Below, in pieces: positions 6,396 through 8,134 of a stretch of 8,134 bases of DNA. The position numbers were made by a program, and so were the translations under genes. Source of the stretch: Deltaproteobacteria bacterium. GTDB taxonomy: Bacteria; Desulfobacterota; DSM-4660; Desulfatiglandales; Desulfatiglandaceae. Each line of letters begins with the position of its first letter. Position 1 is the first letter of the stretch. Under the pieces are notes generated by a model. It saw only the letters and a program-made list of their open reading frames with translations. It did no database searches and was not told the origin of the DNA. The stretch lies in assembly GCA_019307165.1 (NCBI GenBank), contig JAFDKD010000100.1, positions 1 through 8,134 on the forward strand, written 5' to 3'.

Positions 6396-7118
6396 ATGTA
6401 TGGGAAAATGGGAAAATCCCGGCTCCCACACATTTCCCCGGACGAGCGTTCGATGTGACATTCGGGTTCTCAACAGGTGTCCCGTCTTCGCTGCTGCGCA
6501 GCTACGCCGCGGCAAGCAGGTGTCCCCGCCCAAGAACGGCGGGATCTTCGACAGGCCGCCTCTGGCCAGATTCATCAGCCTGTCCCTGGTCATGACCTGA
6601 TTGGGATGCCGCATCAGCGCATCCAGGATTCTGAATTCCGTGGTGGACAGCAAAACCTTCCTATCGCCCACCAGGACCGACTGACGCGCCGGGTCCAGCG
6701 CCAGCCCCCCCGCCCTCACCACGTCGTCCCCATGCCCCGCCGGGCCTTCCTCGCTTGCCGCCCTGCGTAGAACGGCCTTGATCCGCGCCAGCAGTTCCCT
6801 GGGATTGAACGGTTTGGGAAGATAATCATCCGCTCCCAGTTCCAGCCCGACGATGCGGTCGGTATCCTCGCCCCTGGCCGTAAGCATGATCACGGGGACC
6901 CCCGATTCGGTTCTGATGTCCCTGAGGACTTCCAGGCCGTCCTTGCCCGGAAGCATAATGTCCAGGATCACCATATCCGGGGATTTTGATCGAATCATTT
7001 CAACCGCGCCGGACCCGTCCGGCAATGCCAGGATCCGGTAGCCGTACTCCTCCAGATATTCCTTGAGAAGGTTCCTGAGCTTGACGTCATCATCCACCAC
7101 CAAAATCGCTTTGTCCAT
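6363..7118 (-). CDS. OmpR-family response regulator, truncated in its DNA-binding domain (probable pseudogene)
   Basis: The receiver domain (about 1-120) is intact: acidic pocket D9-D10-D11, phosphorylation site D53 in VILDIMLPGKDG, T80, and K102 in the conserved KPF. The OmpR/PhoB-type winged-helix domain begins normally with LSTTEFRILDALMRHPNQVMTRDRLM (from 157), but homology stops after NLARG near residue 187 (about 6555-6560). The recognition helix and the C-terminal hairpin are absent; the frame continues for about 64 unrelated residues rich in Arg, Cys and Pro, through repeat-like DNA and into the fic operator array. It should still accept phosphate but should not bind DNA normally. The ATG at 7118 has AAGGA 8 bases upstream. 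No histidine kinase follows. The divergent Spy/CpxP-like gene and a CpxR-type box suggest a former CpxR-like role in envelope stress. Sequencing error is unlikely to explain loss of a whole segment. Confidence 0.85.
   Translation of the reverse strand: MDKAILVVDDDVKLRNLLKEYLEEYGYRILALPDGSGAVEMIRSKSPDMVILDIMLPGKDGLEVLRDIRTESGVPVIMLTARGEDTDRIVGLELGADDYLPKPFNPRELLARIKAVLRRAASEEGPAGHGDDVVRAGGLALDPARQSVLVGDRKVLLSTTEFRILDALMRHPNQVMTRDRLMNLARGGLSKIPPFLGGDTCLPRRSCAAAKTGHLLRTRMSHRTLVRGNVWEPGFSHFPIHLILERWPKIK
6396..6559. other. repeat-like DNA replacing the 3' end of the response regulator gene
   Basis: This stretch is open in the regulator's frame but does not resemble the family. It contains the tandem word TGGGAAAA twice (6401-6416), the palindrome GCTGCGCAGC (6493-6502), the direct repeat CAGGTGTCCCsG (6474-6484 and 6517-6528, starts 43 bp apart), and the stem CCCGCC / GGCGGG (6525-6530 and 6538-6543). 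The composition of small palindromes and repeated words suggests a REP-like or other non-coding element, or a recombination scar. No transposase is present. Confidence 0.5.
6524..6550. repeat. 27-bp dispersed repeat, copy 1 (with hairpin)
   Basis: This sequence matches 8033-8059 in the same orientation at 22 of 27 positions. It contains a perfect 6-bp stem CCCGCC / GGCGGG with a 7-nt loop, and lies at the point where the response regulator loses homology. The two copies flank the regulator/Spy-like gene pair. Confidence 0.4.
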
Positions 7119-7132
7119 AGCTGTCGTCCTTT

Positions 7133-7167
7133 TTTACAAAGTTTTACATTTTTTAACATTTTTTAAG
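7133..7167. promoter_or_regulatory. CpxR-like operator: four direct repeats with 10-bp period
   Basis: Read on the minus strand there is a perfect GTAAA-N5-GTAAA (7147-7133), the recognised CpxR binding pattern. Two further degenerate units, GTTAA and CTTAA, continue at the same phase: the base corresponding to the leading G falls at 7137, 7147, 7157 and 7167, exactly 10 bp apart. OmpR-family regulators bind such helically phased direct repeats as tandem dimers. The array lies in the 148-bp gap between the divergent regulator and Spy-like gene, 15 bp upstream of the former's ATG and about 100 bp from the latter's, so it could control both. No good -35 exists for the Spy-like gene (TTATCT at 7199-7204 is a possible -10), fitting an activator-dependent promoter. 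Confidence 0.6.
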
Positions 7168-7266
7168 ATTACCAACAAACTTTCTTTTCAATTTGGGTTT
7201 ATCTTGGCTGCAAACATCAAGGGAAAAACCTCAACGAACTCACCCCAAAATGAAAGGAGGCAAACA

Positions 7267-7776
7267 ATGAGCAGGAAGAAAAAGTACATCGGCATCGGCA
7301 CGGCGGTATTGGCACTCGGCATCCTGGCAACAATGGGTTTCACCATGGCGGGCAGCGGTTTCGCGGGTCCCTGGGCGCACGCGGGCCTTTTCCGGCATGG
7401 GTGTCCCGGGAAATTCGGCGGCCATTTCATGAAGGCCATGATCCTGTCACACGTAGACGACATGGCGGAAACCTTGGCGCTCACGGAAGATCAGAATGGG
7501 AAATTTGAAGAGATCAGGGATCAATTGGAAAACAACATTGATCTGGGGAGGGAGAAGCGAAGGGCATTTTTCGATACCATGAAGGCGGAAATCAACTCTC
7601 CCGAGCCTGACATGACGGCACTGGTGGGGATGGCAAAGGGAAAGATAAATGAGATCCCGAATCATGTGTCCGCTAATCTGGATCTCTTCCTGGACTTCTG
7701 CAACATCCTGGACGAGAACCAGAAGGCGCAGCTGGTCGATATGTTTCGGGATCGTTTTGAGAAATGCGAGAGTTGA
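7267..7776 (+). CDS. Spy/CpxP-like periplasmic protein (LTxxQ family)
   Basis: A 169-residue exported protein of the Spy/CpxP type, which acts in the periplasm as a chaperone or metal/stress sensor adaptor. The N-terminus has a KKK run and a hydrophobic segment (about 7-28), a signal peptide likely cleaved near GSGFA (29-33). A Gly/His-rich patch follows (34-54, with C46), then alpha-helical, charged sequence containing the family hallmark LTEDQ (72-76) and a second, degenerate copy LDENQ (148-152). The ATG at 7267 is chosen because AAAGGAGG (7253-7260) lies six bases upstream; the frame is open further upstream from 7063 but that part overlaps the divergent regulator and operator. Position beside an OmpR-family regulator with a CpxR-type box parallels cpxP/cpxR. 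No terminator is visible after the stop. Confidence 0.85.
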   Translation: MSRKKKYIGIGTAVLALGILATMGFTMAGSGFAGPWAHAGLFRHGCPGKFGGHFMKAMILSHVDDMAETLALTEDQNGKFEEIRDQLENNIDLGREKRRAFFDTMKAEINSPEPDMTALVGMAKGKINEIPNHVSANLDLFLDFCNILDENQKAQLVDMFRDRFEKCES

Positions 7777-7791
7777 TAGAGAAAGGTATAT

Positions 7792-8009
7792 AACCACGAA
7801 ATACACGAAAAACACGAAAAAATTCTTAACCACGGATTACACAGATCACACGGATAACACACAGAAAATGCATTAGACAGGATAACAGGATTAACAGGAT
7901 TAAGAACATATCTCGCGCAAAGTCGCAAAGAAGAGCACTGCCGGATTTTTCTCTGTGATCTCTGTGGCTCTGTGTGAGATATCTTTTGGCGATCTTGGTG
8001 TCTTGAGTG
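7792..8009. repeat. chain of five or six intergenic short-word repeat families
   Basis: In order: (1) ACGAA words, ACCACGAA/ACACGAAA/ACACGAAA (7793-7820); (2) ACCACGGATTACACAGAT and CACACGGATAACACA (7829-7863); (3) ACAGGAT-type words, three copies (7877-7902); (4) CGCAAAGTCGCAAAG (7916-7930); (5) CTCTGTGATCTCTGTGG and CTCTGTGTGAG (7951-7978); (6) degenerate CTTGG/CTTGA words (7986-8009). Each is a tandem set of 7-11-bp units. Families like these recur between genes in many environmental bacteria, where they are of unknown function. None encodes a credible protein despite being open in some frames. Confidence 0.65.
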
Positions 8010-8032
8010 AGCTGTAACGAAATGAAGGCAAG

Positions 8033-8059
8033 CCCCGCCAAACAACGGCAGGATCCCCG
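8033..8059. repeat. 27-bp dispersed repeat, copy 2
   Basis: The second copy of the element at 6524-6550, same orientation, 22 of 27 matches. Here the stem is imperfect (CCCGCC / GGCAGG). It lies 256 bp after the Spy-like gene stop, beyond the short-word repeats. Confidence 0.35.
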
Positions 8060-8134
8060 GCACGCTCCGACAAATCTAATCGTGGAAGAAACTCGCTTTC
8101 ATGACAAAAAACACGCCCCGTTACATGTCCCGGT

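Larger units (their letters stand above)
7777..8134. other. intergenic region of short-word repeats, no convincing gene
   Basis: From 7792 to about 8009 the DNA consists of successive low-complexity word families, listed separately. After that come a second copy of a 27-bp repeat (8033-8059) and a short open frame (ATG at 8022, running off the window's end in frame) that lacks a clear ribosome site and resembles nothing I recognise. A possible alternative start is ATG 8101. Confidence 0.5.

Noticed and set aside
7063..7266. N-terminal extension of the Spy-like protein from ATG 7063
   Set aside because: It would overlap the divergent regulator and the operator; AAAGGAGG plus a signal peptide clearly favour ATG 7267.
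7792..7905. Possible CRISPR array in the repeat-rich right end
   Set aside because: Units are 7-11 bp and contiguous, without 24-40-bp repeats or unique spacers, and no cas genes are present.
7649..8063. Open frames in both strands across the right-end repeats
   Set aside because: Their protein sequences are periodic translations of short tandem DNA words, not real genes.
8022..8134. Open frame from ATG 8022 running off the window, or a short start at ATG 8101
   Set aside because: No convincing ribosome site, no recognisable protein, and only about 37 codons visible, partly within a dispersed repeat.

Overview
The window looks like a chromosomal segment of a moderately GC-rich Gram-negative bacterium, most likely a Desulfobacterota (former Deltaproteobacteria) member. 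That placement is an inference from the protein style, the FAD-linked glycolate/lactate oxidase beside recR, and the types of intergenic repeats; nothing here fixes the species.

Left half (272-4750), all on the minus strand: a conserved housekeeping block in the order tRNA-Ser(GGA), dnaX (DNA polymerase III gamma/tau), ebfC/ybaB (nucleoid-associated protein), recR (recombination mediator), glcD-like FAD oxidase. tRNA-Ser/dnaX/ebfC/recR is a widespread ancient order, also known from Bacillus subtilis, where a signal-recognition-particle RNA gene lies between the tRNA and dnaX; none is visible here. recR and the glcD-like gene overlap by four bases (ATGA), so the oxidase is probably translated by coupling to recR. 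The 258-bp ebfC-recR gap contains an imperfect 24-nt inverted repeat and a perfect GC palindrome, looking like a small repeat element.

Middle (4751-6400): a 332-bp gap without a convincing gene, then a class II Fic-domain AMP-transferase with an intact active site, an N-terminal self-inhibition motif and a C-terminal winged helix. Its upstream region has six copies of a CTAAAATAA-like word. The four copies on the plus strand are 41, 40 and 41 bp apart, and one lies exactly on the -10 of a good sigma70-type promoter reading into fic. This looks like an autoregulatory operator array and is the most interesting signal in the window.

Right part (6363-7776): a divergent pair resembling cpxR/cpxP. 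The minus-strand OmpR-family response regulator has a perfect receiver domain, but its DNA-binding domain stops just before the recognition helix and runs into unrelated repeat-like DNA; no histidine kinase follows. The plus-strand gene encodes a Spy/CpxP-like periplasmic protein. Between them is a four-fold, 10-bp-phased direct repeat that includes a perfect GTAAA-N5-GTAAA box. The stress-response locus therefore keeps its operator and target gene while the adjacent regulator appears broken.

Right end (7777-8134): no convincing gene; a chain of at least five different short-word repeat families of the kind scattered between genes in many environmental bacteria.
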